A DNA stretch of 64,000 nucleotides, from positions 1-64,000 of the forward strand of contig JAIEOQ010000006.1 in assembly GCA_019750335.1 (NCBI GenBank), read 5' to 3'. Of the stretch, positions 16,539 to 26,027 are shown piece by piece. Under the pieces are notes generated by a model. The model was not told where the DNA came from and did not search any database. It was given only the letters and a program-made list of their open reading frames with translations. The stretch is from Candidatus Obscuribacterales bacterium (GTDB taxonomy: Bacteria > Cyanobacteriota > Vampirovibrionia > Obscuribacterales > Obscuribacteraceae). Each line of letters starts with the position of its first letter. Positions within the stretch are counted from its first letter, which is position 1. The position numbers were made by a program, and so were the translations under genes.

Positions 16539-17684
16539 CTAGTTCTTTTTCGGCAGAACGAAGAGCGGATTCACCGACAAAGCATCTCTCGGCGTAGCAA
16601 AAGGAATGCCGTCCGAAAAGTTGTATGCCGGATTATTTTCGTCTTCTGAGCCGGGATCGCCGCGCAAACCGAGCGGGATGAAACCACGCCGAATAACCGG
16701 GTAGTTGAACACCCCTTTGGATTCACCGTTCTCGTTAAACTCCTCCATGCACAGTTCTTGCTGTGTGATGTCGAAGTTACGAATCGCTTCCAAATCGCCT
16801 TTGAGACTGTAGCGAAAGTGTTGTTTCGCTCGTCCGTTCCGGTAAAAAGTTGCACGATGCTGTACCAGTTCAGGCTTCTTTTCCTGAAAAACTTCGGCTT
16901 TGGCCAGGCTGTAATAAAGGCGATTCCAGTCTTCGCCCGTCACTTCCCAAACTTGAGAACGAAGCAAAGACCCGTCTTCCGGTTTGTAACACATGAACTT
17001 AATCGCGCCGTTCTTTTCAAAAGAAGCGGTGTGATCGAGTTTCCCTTCTTTGCTGAAATATTGCCAGCTGGCAATGCGCACACCTTGGAGCTTGAGCTTG
17101 ATCCGGCAGGAGCCGTCGGCGTAGTACGTCAAAATCTGCTCGCGCACTTCAGCCGAGATACGCTCCGTTTTGCTAATAGTGACTCCGTCGGCAGCGTATG
17201 TTTGGCTAACTTGAGAGCCATCAGTTTCGATTCTGACGCTTTTGATTAGTTTGCCTTCAGCGTTAAAAAAGCTTGTTAGCTCGCTGTCGTCGCTATAACG
17301 CATAAAACTTGTATCTTTGTTGCCGTTGGCGTGGAAGTAAGCTGATTGTTTGATCCGCAGCCCGGCTTCGTCGTAGGTTGCCTCGTAAACGAGATAGCGC
17401 TTCTCCGTATCCATCGTGTTATAGAAGCGAATGTTAAGCAATCGCTCGTTTTCGATGATAAATTCACCGAAGCGCCCGTCACGATAAGCGGCATGTTCTT
17501 CGCCGTTCACGTTCTGGCGCCAAAAATATGGTGTGCTTTCACTGTTCAAGCGAAGCCCGCTCAAAGGTGTGTGTGTTTGAGACTTGAGCGGGTTGTCTTG
17601 CGACCGCAATTTCGGGTTGTCGTAGCAACCACAGACAGTCGCGCATACGAGCAGCGAAATGACAGCTTGTTTTTTAGCAAACAT
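16539..17684 (-). CDS. DGKT-repeat-type lipoprotein
   Basis: 381 residues. The N-terminus has a lipoprotein signal (hydrophobic core then TVCGC|YDN), so Cys is probably lipidated and the body sits in the envelope. The repeats (YRDGRFGEF, YSDDSELTSFF, YADGSCRIKLK, YRNGRAKQHF) are degenerate DGKT units. The segment VTGEDWNRLYYSLAKAEVF matches YGEDWSRRFYRLKRIEIY in the gene at 61162, making these two the closest relatives in the window. It heads an operon with the nucleotidyltransferase-dioxygenase fusion, an odd pairing of envelope and enzyme functions. Confidence 0.75.
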   Translation of the reverse strand: MFAKKQAVISLLVCATVCGCYDNPKLRSQDNPLKSQTHTPLSGLRLNSESTPYFWRQNVNGEEHAAYRDGRFGEFIIENERLLNIRFYNTMDTEKRYLVYEATYDEAGLRIKQSAYFHANGNKDTSFMRYSDDSELTSFFNAEGKLIKSVRIETDGSQVSQTYAADGVTISKTERISAEVREQILTYYADGSCRIKLKLQGVRIASWQYFSKEGKLDHTASFEKNGAIKFMCYKPEDGSLLRSQVWEVTGEDWNRLYYSLAKAEVFQEKKPELVQHRATFYRNGRAKQHFRYSLKGDLEAIRNFDITQQELCMEEFNENGESKGVFNYPVIRRGFIPLGLRGDPGSEDENNPAYNFSDGIPFATPRDALSVNPLFVLPKKN

Positions 17685-17930
17685 AGATCACTCCTCCGGA
17701 AAGGGCGACAAGGGTTACTCAAAACAAAGAATCAAAACTGGTTTTAGGCTTAATTCAGGTCTCAATAAAAACTAAAAGGGATAACTTCACCCTACGCCCA
17801 GGATCCTTACTGTCCTAGGCGCTAGTGATTAGGTGTTTTAAATCACTACGTGTATACCCCACTGGTATCAGTCTCCGCGGCAATCAGCGTGCGCTAGCAT
17901 TGTTCTTTTATATGCAATCGTAGATCTTTG
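17685..17930. other. intergenic region upstream of the lipoprotein operon
   Basis: About 250 bases, probably carrying the lipoprotein promoter on the minus strand. CCTAGG occurs at 17814-17819, followed by GCGCTAG-like sequence. No gene or clear operator seen. Confidence 0.35.
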
Positions 17931-17975
17931 AAAAGAAAAATCACCGGGGTTGATTTTGTGGATCTTCCCCGGTGA
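17931..17975 (-). terminator. terminator of the beta-CASP RNase gene
   Basis: On the minus strand TCACCGGGG and CCCCGGTGA (9-bp perfect stem, 17941-17949 with 17967-17975) are followed by TTTTTCTTTT, six bases after the stop codon. Confidence 0.88.
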
Positions 17976-17981
17976 AATGCC

Positions 17982-19511
17982 TTATTCCAAGTCGACGAAA
18001 TCTTTGCAGCGTGGAACCGTCACATCCCAACGCAACTGTTTTTCAACTTTCTCTTTCAGTCCGGCAAGGGATTCGTCGTCGCCGTGGACCAAGAAAAGCT
18101 TCTTCGGTTTGGGTGTAAATCCTTTCAGCCAGCGAAGAATGTCGGCATAATCCGCATGCCCGGAATAGTCTTGCAGATATTCCACTGCTGCCCGTTTTTG
18201 CACATATTGACCGCCAATACGCACGATTTTTTCTTGTTCGGAGACAATCTGGTGACCGAGGGTCCCGTTGGCTTGGAAGCCGAGAAAAACAACCGTATTG
18301 TTGGATACCGACAAGCGTTCTTTGAGATGAAAAACAATTCGTCCGGCGACAGCCATGCCGCTTGCGCTTAGGATGATAATCGGCTTGGCAGCCGGTTCAT
18401 CGAGCAACTTGGACTGATCGGTGCTCATTACTTCGGCGTATTGCGGAGTGCTGAAGGGATCACCTTTTTTAGCGGCATTAGCTGTGGCAACGTTGTATTC
18501 GCTTGGGTGTTTGCGATAAACGGCGGTCGCCAAGTTAGCCATCGGACTGTCGACAAAAACCGGAATGTTGGGAATTCTCTTTTCCTGCATCAGTTGTCGC
18601 AGGTCATAAAGAACGCCTTGAATACGCCCGACAGCAAAAGCAGGCATCAAAATCACCCCATGTCCATGCGGGGACTGAGGTTTCTTTGCCCGTTCATATG
18701 CGCGGTTGACCACATCGGCAAGCTCTTTCAAGCGATCACGCTTGGGGTGCAAGCGTGTGCCGTATGTGCTTTCGCAAATCAGATAATCGGCTTTGCTTAC
18801 CGCTTCCAAATCGCGGATGATCGGCATTCCCGGGCGTCCTAAGTCACCGCTGAAAACGACACGACGCTTTTTGCCGCCGCTGCCAATCTCCATGGAAACA
18901 ACTCCGGCACCAAGCAAGTGTGAAGCGCGGCTGAGACGCACAACAACCGACGGCGCCGGTTCAAACTTGACGTTGAAATCAACTCCGCGCAAAAGCTTCA
19001 ATGCTTCGCGAGCTTGAGCGGCAGTATAGAGCGGCTCGAATTTGCGCGGTTGCAAGTTTTTGCCCGTACCTTTAGCGTTCTTATCCTTGTTTTGAGCTAA
19101 ACGCTTACGTTGCCGGCGATTGCGTTCATCGGCTTCTTCTTCCTGGATGTGCCCGCTGTCAGGCAGTAAAATGCCGAGCAAATCGCAAGTCGGTTTGCTG
19201 GCATAAACAGGCCCTTTGAAGCCTTCTTTCATCAGCTTAGGCAAATAACCGACATGGTCGATATGTGCGTGGCTGAAAATGCCAAAGTCGATGTCACTTG
19301 CTTGGATACCGGCAGGTAACCGGTTTCTGTAATTGACCGAATCGTCTTGCTGGTTCAAGCCAGCGTCAACGAAAAAGCGGACGGTCTTGCCCGCTTCCGT
19401 GAATTCGAAAAAATGCAAAGAACCGGTAACAGTGCCGGCGGCACCAAGAAAATGTAAACGAAGACGCCATTGGCTATTGTTAGCCAAGCGCTTCTTATCC
19501 CGCTTTGACAT
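17982..19511 (-). CDS. MBL-fold / beta-CASP RNA-processing exonuclease-like protein
   Basis: 509 residues. The metallo-beta-lactamase fold starts LHFLGAAGTVTGS, with the zinc signature HAHIDH at 81-86 and later metal ligands in SRASHLLGAG and SGDLGRPGMPI. The central beta-CASP region contains PVFVDSPMA, and the C-terminal motifs LSASGMAVAGRI and HGDDESL correspond to beta-CASP motifs B and C. Close to the CPSF73-like bacterial RNases, which process mRNA or rRNA. A Lys/Arg/Asn-rich insertion (about 125-150) may bind RNA. Monocistronic with its own terminator. Confidence 0.88.
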   Translation of the reverse strand: MSKRDKKRLANNSQWRLRLHFLGAAGTVTGSLHFFEFTEAGKTVRFFVDAGLNQQDDSVNYRNRLPAGIQASDIDFGIFSHAHIDHVGYLPKLMKEGFKGPVYASKPTCDLLGILLPDSGHIQEEEADERNRRQRKRLAQNKDKNAKGTGKNLQPRKFEPLYTAAQAREALKLLRGVDFNVKFEPAPSVVVRLSRASHLLGAGVVSMEIGSGGKKRRVVFSGDLGRPGMPIIRDLEAVSKADYLICESTYGTRLHPKRDRLKELADVVNRAYERAKKPQSPHGHGVILMPAFAVGRIQGVLYDLRQLMQEKRIPNIPVFVDSPMANLATAVYRKHPSEYNVATANAAKKGDPFSTPQYAEVMSTDQSKLLDEPAAKPIIILSASGMAVAGRIVFHLKERLSVSNNTVVFLGFQANGTLGHQIVSEQEKIVRIGGQYVQKRAAVEYLQDYSGHADYADILRWLKGFTPKPKKLFLVHGDDESLAGLKEKVEKQLRWDVTVPRCKDFVDLE

Positions 19512-19993
19512 GCTGTCTCCTTAAAAGATCAAGCTGCGTACTCAAACCGAAAACCAATCACTCGCCTGGCGATTGTGTTTTATCCGATTGAGATTCGTAT
19601 GTTGTTTGTCGTGAAGTAAGTTGTAACGCAGTAGATCAAGTAGCAATTAAAGACAACCTAGCAGGACGGCTCTGGCGTATACAAACGTCCTGTAAAGAGA
19701 GAAGTCTCCTGACATAAGACCGGAAGCCGCCCCTGGCCGGATTTTGATGTCAACATAAAAGAGCTTCGCTATATCTCAACTGTCTAATAAGCCAGGCGTG
19801 AATAGCCTGGGGATTGTAATCGCTACTCCGGGTTTCCTAATCTGAGTGGTCTTCTTACCCATATGACTTTAGGCAAAAGCCGCATCTTCTAACCAGCAAT
19901 TTTTACTAGCTCCATTCACATCTGATTCGCCTTAGGGACGAATCTTCACCTTTTGTTCCGGCAAGCAGTGTTTGCCGGCGATTGGAGTGCACC
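19512..19993. promoter_or_regulatory. divergent intergenic region (RNase / rhomboid)
   Basis: About 480 bases with no gene. It must hold the minus-strand promoter for the RNase and the plus-strand promoter for the rhomboid. A small hairpin at 19662-19692 (CAGGACG / CGTCCTG) was seen. No further element could be assigned. Confidence 0.35.
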
Positions 19994-20887
19994 ATGATTC
20001 CTCTTCGTGACAATCTCAACTGTCGAGGGGACGCGCTACTTACTTATCTCCTCATTGGCTTGAACTGTTTTGCTTTTCTAATTGAGCTTATGGTTCCGGA
20101 ATCGGCTGCCGGTGCTTTCATGTACACCTGGGCGGTAGTTCCGGCCAAGATTACGGCAGCGCTTGCTTCCGGTGAGCCGATTCTAATCGCTATGGCTGTT
20201 GTCAGCATCTTTAGCGCAATGTTTTTGCATGGCGGAATCATGCATATCCTGGGCAACATGATTTTCCTGCAAGCCTTCGGCCGTGCCGTGGAGAATCGCC
20301 TCGGCAAAGTTTGGTTTTTGCTGTTTTATCTTGCCGGCGGCTTTGCTGCTTGGGGTTTTCACTATTACACCGATCCGGCAAGCAAGATTCCGGCACTTGG
20401 CGCCAGTGGCTGTATTGCTGCCGTACTTGGTGGGTATTTGCTTTTTTACCCGAAAGCCAAGTTTCGCACTTTGCTGATGATCGGCCCGTTGCCGCTTCTG
20501 GCGACGATTCGCGCTTATTGGTTTTTGATCATCTGGTTCGGTTCCCAGCTTTTGCCGGGTATCGCCGGCATGATCAGTCCGGCTAGCTCCGGTGTGGCCT
20601 ATTGGGCTCATATCGGCGGCTTTATTGCCGGTATCGGTATGGCTGCTCTTTGGGCAACTTGCTTCCCTGAATCGGATGTTTGTTACGCGCCGAATAACTG
20701 CGTCTATAACGGCTTGAATATCTCTCTTTGGAACCCTTTCCGAAAAGAGCGCGACCGGGACTTTGATGGTGGCCACGGATCTGATACCGGCAGCGGTATT
20801 AACGGCGCTTCTCCGGAAAGCAATGAAACTCCGGCGAACACGGATCAGACTTCCGCGCAAGCTGACGAAAAGAAGGAGAATGAATGA
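19994..20887 (+). CDS. rhomboid-family intramembrane serine protease
   Basis: 297 residues from ATG 19994, with GGAG six bases upstream; the in-frame TTG at 19982 overlaps that RBS. Six or more membrane segments. The rhomboid hallmarks are present: HGGIMHILGN at 79-88, the nucleophile in GASG (Ser 138), and the catalytic His in AHIGGFIAG (His 206). Rhomboids cleave transmembrane substrates within the bilayer. The hydrophilic C-terminal tail (about 250-297) is rich in Gly, Asp, Ser and Glu. It overlaps the next gene by ATGA, so the two are translationally coupled. Confidence 0.88.
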   Translation: MIPLRDNLNCRGDALLTYLLIGLNCFAFLIELMVPESAAGAFMYTWAVVPAKITAALASGEPILIAMAVVSIFSAMFLHGGIMHILGNMIFLQAFGRAVENRLGKVWFLLFYLAGGFAAWGFHYYTDPASKIPALGASGCIAAVLGGYLLFYPKAKFRTLLMIGPLPLLATIRAYWFLIIWFGSQLLPGIAGMISPASSGVAYWAHIGGFIAGIGMAALWATCFPESDVCYAPNNCVYNGLNISLWNPFRKERDRDFDGGHGSDTGSGINGASPESNETPANTDQTSAQADEKKENE

Positions 20888-21558
20888 GAGCATTTCAAAA
20901 CGAACAGCGACTGAAAGCTGTTGTTCTGGAGAGCGTTGCTGCTTGTCAAAATCGAGAGCAAAGCAAAGACTGGCTTCTAAATCGTCGCTATTACACCGGC
21001 GAGAACGCGGTTGTTCATGGACCGGGCCGAGCGGCTTATGATGCTGAAAGCGGTGTTTACCTACCGCTGATGTTCGCCGTTGAAGCGGTTCTTTTGGGTT
21101 TGCCCGAACATTTGGCCCAAGACTGGTTGTCTGACTTCTTTAAGGCGCTGCCTGTTGGTGCTGATAGTAAGCAGATTTGGGGTCAGTTTGTTTCTCATTT
21201 TCTGAGCCATCCGCTTGAAGGAGTAATTACTCGCGCTATGACTGAAGCGGAGAGCGAAGCTCTTGAACGGGTAGCCCAGTTGCATCGTAACGCTTGTGAG
21301 GACTTTGCTGTTTGGAACAATGCGATTGCGCAAGCGGCTGATGCTGAGCCGACCACGCGACCTTTCCGTAAAGAAAAGCACGGTTATGTTCCGTCGACAG
21401 CAGCTTATCATGCTGCCTGCACCGGTATAAACTCTTTTGCCAACGCTCCGAACGCTTTCCTGTTCTGTGTGGTGTTATCCGAATATTTAACGGATAACAA
21501 GCCTGATTCCTACTGTTTGCTGGCTCAAAAAATCCTGCAAATCATGGAAAACTTGTAA
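20884..21558 (+). CDS. unknown cytoplasmic protein coupled to rhomboid
   Basis: 224 residues, start codon overlapping the rhomboid stop (ATGA), with AAGGAG just upstream. No signal peptide or membrane helix; predicted mostly alpha-helical with several Ala/Glu/Leu stretches. No family or catalytic motif recognised. Strict coupling to the rhomboid gene suggests a shared process, for example an adaptor or regulator, but this is inference only. An intrinsic terminator follows directly. Confidence 0.65.
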   Translation: MRAFQNEQRLKAVVLESVAACQNREQSKDWLLNRRYYTGENAVVHGPGRAAYDAESGVYLPLMFAVEAVLLGLPEHLAQDWLSDFFKALPVGADSKQIWGQFVSHFLSHPLEGVITRAMTEAESEALERVAQLHRNACEDFAVWNNAIAQAADAEPTTRPFRKEKHGYVPSTAAYHAACTGINSFANAPNAFLFCVVLSEYLTDNKPDSYCLLAQKILQIMENL

Positions 21559-21560
21559 GT

Positions 21561-21610
21561 AAAAGAGCGGTCGTAAACTTGTGTTTGCGATCGCTCTTTT
21601 GTTTTTGTTT
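21561..21610 (+). terminator. terminator of the rhomboid operon
   Basis: AAAAGAGCGgTCG and CGAtCGCTCTTTT form a long stem (21561-21573 with 21588-21600) followed by GTTTTTGTTT. Confidence 0.88.
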
Positions 21611-22026
21611 AATCATACGATTTGATATAGTAATATCTAGAACAGTGAAAGCTGACTAAGAAAAGTTGTTTTACCAGGCATTAGCAGAAGCTGCGCTAGG
21701 CGGGTATTAAGCTGTCCGGGCTTTAATTTGTTTTGTCTGAGTTGGCGCTTAAGTGTGCGAGGCAAGATTGCATAAGTATTTAAGAGATCTCTAGCTGATC
21801 TGAAAGAGAACTAAACAATCTTACCTGACAACCATATAACCTCATGCCCTGACGAGATAGTTGGAACTTGGCTACCTGGATGTCATAAGCTCTGTTGATC
21901 CCTGATTTGCCCGCATTGAGAGTATTAACGAAACCCGTAACTTCGATGAATAACTATTTGCCGTAGCGCTTGCCGGTGTTTGAAGCCGAGCAATCAACGC
22001 TACCAACTTTGTCTAGGAGCTGAAAC
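21611..22026. promoter_or_regulatory. intergenic region upstream of the VWA operon
   Basis: About 415 bases without a gene between two plus-strand operons; expected to hold the promoter of the DGKT/VWA operon. An AT-rich palindromic patch GATATagtaATATC lies near 21622-21640, similar in composition to the motif at other terminators. Confidence 0.35.
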
Positions 22027-23319
22027 ATGTGGTTTAAACCTGGTTGGCTTTGCACTTTTGTCTTGTTCGGCGTGGCCACTTTTTTTGCATTGCGCACGCC
22101 TGGGTCTTTGGTTCCTAATCCGCAACCTTATACGACCTATCGTTGGTACGACGGTACTCGTGAAAAGTTCGATTATGTCAGTCCCTACAGCGACAAGGAA
22201 GTCGAACGCACTGTGTACGGCGAAGATGGTATGACCGTTTTGCGTCATGAGCGGATCAACAAGTACGGAAATCCGCTCTACGTAATGGTCCGTCTCAAAA
22301 ACGGTCATCTCGATATCAAAGAGTATGAAAGCCCGGGTACCGATGGCAAAACTGTTCTCGTTAGCCATGAAATTCAAACGGCGGACAGCAAAACCCCCTT
22401 GCTTGTGCGGCGCTACTACACCGACGGTACTCTAGCCTCTGAAATGATCCGACCGGACGAGAAAGTGCCGACCCGTTTCACAAACAAAGAGTTCACGAAA
22501 GAAGGAGTACTGGTCAAAGAGTTTGTTTTTGACCACAACGGCGATGTTGCCGAGCGTCAGTATGACGCCAAAACCGGTAAGCTCTCGAGCTTTGAGTTTA
22601 GCAAAACTGCCGGCACAGGCGACATCGAGAGGCACGCTTATTTTGAAGACGGAGTGACGGTCAGGGCACATTCACTGAAAAAAGCCGGTGCGAATATTCT
22701 TACCGTTCAGGAGTATTACCGGTCTGGGAATATTCGTACCGAAAGAGTGTGCCAGCTTTTGGGCCGCTTCTCTAACGGTTCTAATGCCGAACAGATAATC
22801 AGCAACAAAGTTTATTATGCTGACGGCAAATCGCTCTTCTCTTCTTTCGTTGCCGGCGATGAAGTCGACGTTGCTACATACTTGAATCAAGATGGTAGCA
22901 AAATCTTTGTTCTTAAGCTCTTTGCCAAAGACAAAACCAGCTTCTACGAACATTACCAAAACGGCAAATTGGCTTATGTGCAGAAGTATAAGCCGGCACG
23001 GGTTAGTCCGGGAATCGCACCTGATTGGCTGGATTCCGTGCGTGTCTATTCGGACGAAGAGCACAGTGTGTTCTATGAGTTTGTTGATGTAGATTTTTTC
23101 AGTAACCGGCTCGGGTCAGTTTCTTACTTCGACGGTGACAAGCTGACGAAGAAACAAGAAATTGCCAAGGACGGTAAAACCGTTCTCAAAGAAGAGCTGT
23201 ACAGCGAAGGAAAAGTTTCTAAAACAGTTGTTTATGCTGAAGCAGAAGGTCCGCAAGCTGAGCTTAAAGATGCTCATTTTGCTGATACTAAACTACCGCA
23301 ACCACCAAAGGTCGATTAA
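22027..23319 (+). CDS. membrane-anchored DGKT-repeat protein heading the VWA operon
   Basis: 430 residues, AGGAGCTGAAAC before ATG. One N-terminal membrane helix (about 7-24), then a long repeat body with many DGKT-type turns (GEDGMTV, GTDGKTV, YTDGTL, FEDGVTV, YADGKSL, AKDGKTV). It lacks the PGDER entry motif of the 5.7-13.8 kb array. Fifteen bases separate it from the first VWA gene, so it is probably co-transcribed and may be an extracytoplasmic partner of the VWA proteins. Confidence 0.75.
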   Translation: MWFKPGWLCTFVLFGVATFFALRTPGSLVPNPQPYTTYRWYDGTREKFDYVSPYSDKEVERTVYGEDGMTVLRHERINKYGNPLYVMVRLKNGHLDIKEYESPGTDGKTVLVSHEIQTADSKTPLLVRRYYTDGTLASEMIRPDEKVPTRFTNKEFTKEGVLVKEFVFDHNGDVAERQYDAKTGKLSSFEFSKTAGTGDIERHAYFEDGVTVRAHSLKKAGANILTVQEYYRSGNIRTERVCQLLGRFSNGSNAEQIISNKVYYADGKSLFSSFVAGDEVDVATYLNQDGSKIFVLKLFAKDKTSFYEHYQNGKLAYVQKYKPARVSPGIAPDWLDSVRVYSDEEHSVFYEFVDVDFFSNRLGSVSYFDGDKLTKKQEIAKDGKTVLKEELYSEGKVSKTVVYAEAEGPQAELKDAHFADTKLPQPPKVD

Positions 23320-23334
23320 GCAAGGATCTTGCCG

Positions 23335-24372
23335 ATGATTTTGCAAAACCCAATGTGGTTATGTTTGCTTTTGTTGTTGCCGGTGTCATGGTTCTTCCTG
23401 CGCCGCAAGGGATGTGTTCGCAATACAGCAGTGAGCAATCTGCCTGCCGGGCGGCTTGCCACTTGTTTGCGCCTCATTCCTAACTTGTGCTTTGTTATTG
23501 CGTATGCCTCTCTACTTGTTGCATTGTCTCGCCCGATGATCCCGGATAAGCCGACGATTGAGACCATTATCGGCCGGGACATTATGGTTGCAGTTGATAT
23601 CTCTTTGTCCATGGTAGCTGAGCTTGACGGCGATCGTCCGGAAGCGGCGATTAAAACGCCTGAGCTTGACACTCGGCTGCCGGCCAGCGGTTTGAGCCAT
23701 AAAGACAACAATCCTTTTCACCCTGATGCGCCGAAAGAAGGAAAGATGAGGCGTATCGATGGTGCTCAGGCAGCGGTTTTGAACTTCATCCGCAACCGTC
23801 ACTTAGCTCTTGCCGGTGACCGGATCGGCATGATTGTTTTTGATTCGCACCCGCGAGTGGCCTGGCCTCTGACTCACGATTTGCGCATGATCTATCGCAA
23901 AGGACAATTCGTTTACGAAGGTCTTGGCGGTGGCACCAATTTCGGCGGCGATCCCCCCGGTCCGATTGATCTGGCTGTGGCGCAGTTTAAAGAGCTGGGT
24001 CAAGCTGACAGTAAAATCATGATCTTGGTTAGTGACGGTGAAGACAATCTCGATTCGAATACGCAAGAACGTTTGCATAATCTGATTGTTGAAAACGGCA
24101 TTCACTTTTACGTGATTGGTGTCGGACCGGCTTTAGCTAAGAAAGATGTGGATATCATGCGTGTCGCCGACAGAGTTGGCGGCAAGGTCTATCGAGCGGA
24201 AAGCAGCGAAGAACTGAATAAGTGCTTTTCGGCTATCGATAAGCTTGAGCGCTCGCCGATTAAGTATGAAGCGCACGCCAACGAGCAAAATTTCTTTTAC
24301 TTCTTCGCCGGGCTTTCACTAGTTTGTCTTTTAGCGGCTCTCTGCGGAGAGTTTCTCTTTGTCAATCAGTAG
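23335..24372 (+). CDS. BatA-like VWA-domain membrane protein
   Basis: 345 residues from ATG 23335 (AAGGA eight bases upstream; the TTG at 23329 is poorly placed). Two N-terminal membrane segments (about 7-22 and 48-66), a VWA domain with a full MIDAS (DISLS at 88-92, the Thr of GGGTNFGG, and VSDGED), and a C-terminal membrane helix (about 320-340). This layout matches BatA/BatB proteins of the Bacteroides aerotolerance system. A charged insertion of about 50 residues follows the first MIDAS motif. No MoxR ATPase, the usual partner, is present in this operon. Confidence 0.85.
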   Translation: MILQNPMWLCLLLLLPVSWFFLRRKGCVRNTAVSNLPAGRLATCLRLIPNLCFVIAYASLLVALSRPMIPDKPTIETIIGRDIMVAVDISLSMVAELDGDRPEAAIKTPELDTRLPASGLSHKDNNPFHPDAPKEGKMRRIDGAQAAVLNFIRNRHLALAGDRIGMIVFDSHPRVAWPLTHDLRMIYRKGQFVYEGLGGGTNFGGDPPGPIDLAVAQFKELGQADSKIMILVSDGEDNLDSNTQERLHNLIVENGIHFYVIGVGPALAKKDVDIMRVADRVGGKVYRAESSEELNKCFSAIDKLERSPIKYEAHANEQNFFYFFAGLSLVCLLAALCGEFLFVNQ

Positions 24373-24381
24373 GAGATGCAT

Positions 24382-24936
24382 ATGAGAAAGTTTCTGGTTG
24401 CAGCTCTTGTGCTGCTGTCTGTGCTTCTGTATTACAGTGGGCTTAACCGCTTTGTCGGTTATTCTTTGCCAATGCTCAAGGCAAATTACGCCAAGGCGAT
24501 TGCCAGCCCTTATGCGGACAAAGCCGAAGTTTTATACAACGGCGCTCTGGATGCCTACGAACAAAACGATTTGGAGGGCTGCAAACGCGTTTTAGCTCTG
24601 GCTTATGAAGAGCTGGTTAACGACGAAGACGCCAGTATCAAGGCGCGGGATAAAAAGCGTGCTGCCGATATTAAGTTCATGCTTGGCAAGGTGATGCAGA
24701 AGCTGAAGAAAAACGATCATGCGATCGAGGCTTACGAGCAGTCTTTGCGTCTTGACCCGAGCAATTTGGCCAGCAAATACAATCTGGAGATGCTCAAGCC
24801 GTCTCCGCCGCCTCCCCCGATGAGCGGCGGCGGTGGTGGTAAGGACGGCGAACAGCCCGGCGACGGTGAAGGTGACAATCCGGCTGAGGGTGGTGATGGT
24901 CAAGATCCTCACGGCAAGACCAAGCCTAAGATTTAA
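24382..24936 (+). CDS. TPR protein, BatC-like
   Basis: 184 residues from ATG 24382, six bases after TAGGAG; an ATG at 24376 abuts the RBS. One N-terminal membrane helix (about 4-20), then TPR-type helices (KAEVLYNGALDAYEQNDLEG and KNDHAIEAYEQSLRLDPSNL) and a Pro/Gly/Asp-rich low-complexity tail. TPR proteins sit between VWA proteins in Bat operons and are thought to scaffold them. It lies between two VWA genes with 9- and 14-base gaps. Confidence 0.8.
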   Translation: MRKFLVAALVLLSVLLYYSGLNRFVGYSLPMLKANYAKAIASPYADKAEVLYNGALDAYEQNDLEGCKRVLALAYEELVNDEDASIKARDKKRAADIKFMLGKVMQKLKKNDHAIEAYEQSLRLDPSNLASKYNLEMLKPSPPPPPMSGGGGGKDGEQPGDGEGDNPAEGGDGQDPHGKTKPKI

Positions 24937-24950
24937 CGAGGAGTAGGACA

Positions 24951-26027
24951 ATGCACTTTCTTAATCCTGGTGCCTTGGTGTACCTGTGGTTTGTGCTTTC
25001 TGTGGCTTTGTTGCTCTGGCTAAGCTACCAAAGAAGGCAAAGTTTGTATTTGAAATATTGCGATCGTCACTTGTTGCCGAAATCGGCACAACCGCTTTCG
25101 CCTAAGCGATTTTTTGTGAAAGCGGGATGTTCTTGTCTCTGCGCTGCCGCCTTGGTTGTGGCAATAGCCCGGCCTTGTCTGGACAAGAACACAAGTGAAT
25201 TTCCTCACGGGAAAATTGATGTAGTGGCGATGGTCGATGTCAGCCGCAGTATGGCTGCGGTGGACTACAAAGATCGTTTGCCGTCTCCGGCAAAAGAGAT
25301 GCGCGGCACGCGTCTTGATATGTCCAAACAGCTGATTGAAAGCGGTTTGATGTCCAAATTGCAAGGTAATCAATTGGGCATCGTCACTTATTGCGGGAAG
25401 GCTTTTCCTCAGGCTTTCCTGAGCAATGACATCAGCTCCTTGCGCTGGGTTGTGCATAACGCGCTTAAAGTAACAAGCGCCCCCGGTGAAGGTAGCTCGG
25501 TTGCCAGGGCTTTAGCTCTCTCTCTGACCTATTTTGAGCTGGATTCTCCGGCCGATCACGATCGTTTGCTGGTGATTTTTTCCGACGGCGGTAATGACGA
25601 CAGCTTGGAAGAGATTGGCAAACTGGCTGAAGTATTGCGCCGCAACAAGATCAAAGTAATCGTGTTTGGGATCGGCAACGTCAATCCTTCACCAATTCCC
25701 TTGAAAGATTTGGCGGAAGAGGATGACGTTGCAAAAGCCCAGCTCCATCACGGTAAGCAATGGTACGAAGAAAACGGTGAAATGGTCAAAACGGCGTTGG
25801 ACGAAAATCTACTTCGTCAGTTGGCTCGTCTGTCCGGTGGTACTTACCGTCGGATTAGTAGTGCTGAAGATTTAGATATCGTCTCTTTGGCGCGTAGTTA
25901 CGCTGTCAGCCAAAAAGCCGGTGTCGAAGAGATCTTCTTCTACCCGTTACTGGTTGGTCTCATTGCTTTTATTGGCTCGATTCTCGCTAGCCGCGAATCA
26001 TCTTCTGCTAAAAGGAAATCTCCATGA
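24951..26027 (+). CDS. BatB-like VWA-domain membrane protein
   Basis: 358 residues, AGGAGTAGGACA before ATG. Two N-terminal membrane helices (about 8-25 and 54-72), a VWA domain with DVSRS at 96-100, the Ser/Thr of GEGSSVARA and SDGGND, and a C-terminal membrane helix (about 325-345). The MIDAS residues needed for metal binding are all present. Paired with the BatA-like gene; the two probably form a periplasm-facing complex. It overlaps the next gene by ATGA. Confidence 0.85.
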   Translation: MHFLNPGALVYLWFVLSVALLLWLSYQRRQSLYLKYCDRHLLPKSAQPLSPKRFFVKAGCSCLCAAALVVAIARPCLDKNTSEFPHGKIDVVAMVDVSRSMAAVDYKDRLPSPAKEMRGTRLDMSKQLIESGLMSKLQGNQLGIVTYCGKAFPQAFLSNDISSLRWVVHNALKVTSAPGEGSSVARALALSLTYFELDSPADHDRLLVIFSDGGNDDSLEEIGKLAEVLRRNKIKVIVFGIGNVNPSPIPLKDLAEEDDVAKAQLHHGKQWYEENGEMVKTALDENLLRQLARLSGGTYRRISSAEDLDIVSLARSYAVSQKAGVEEIFFYPLLVGLIAFIGSILASRESSSAKRKSP

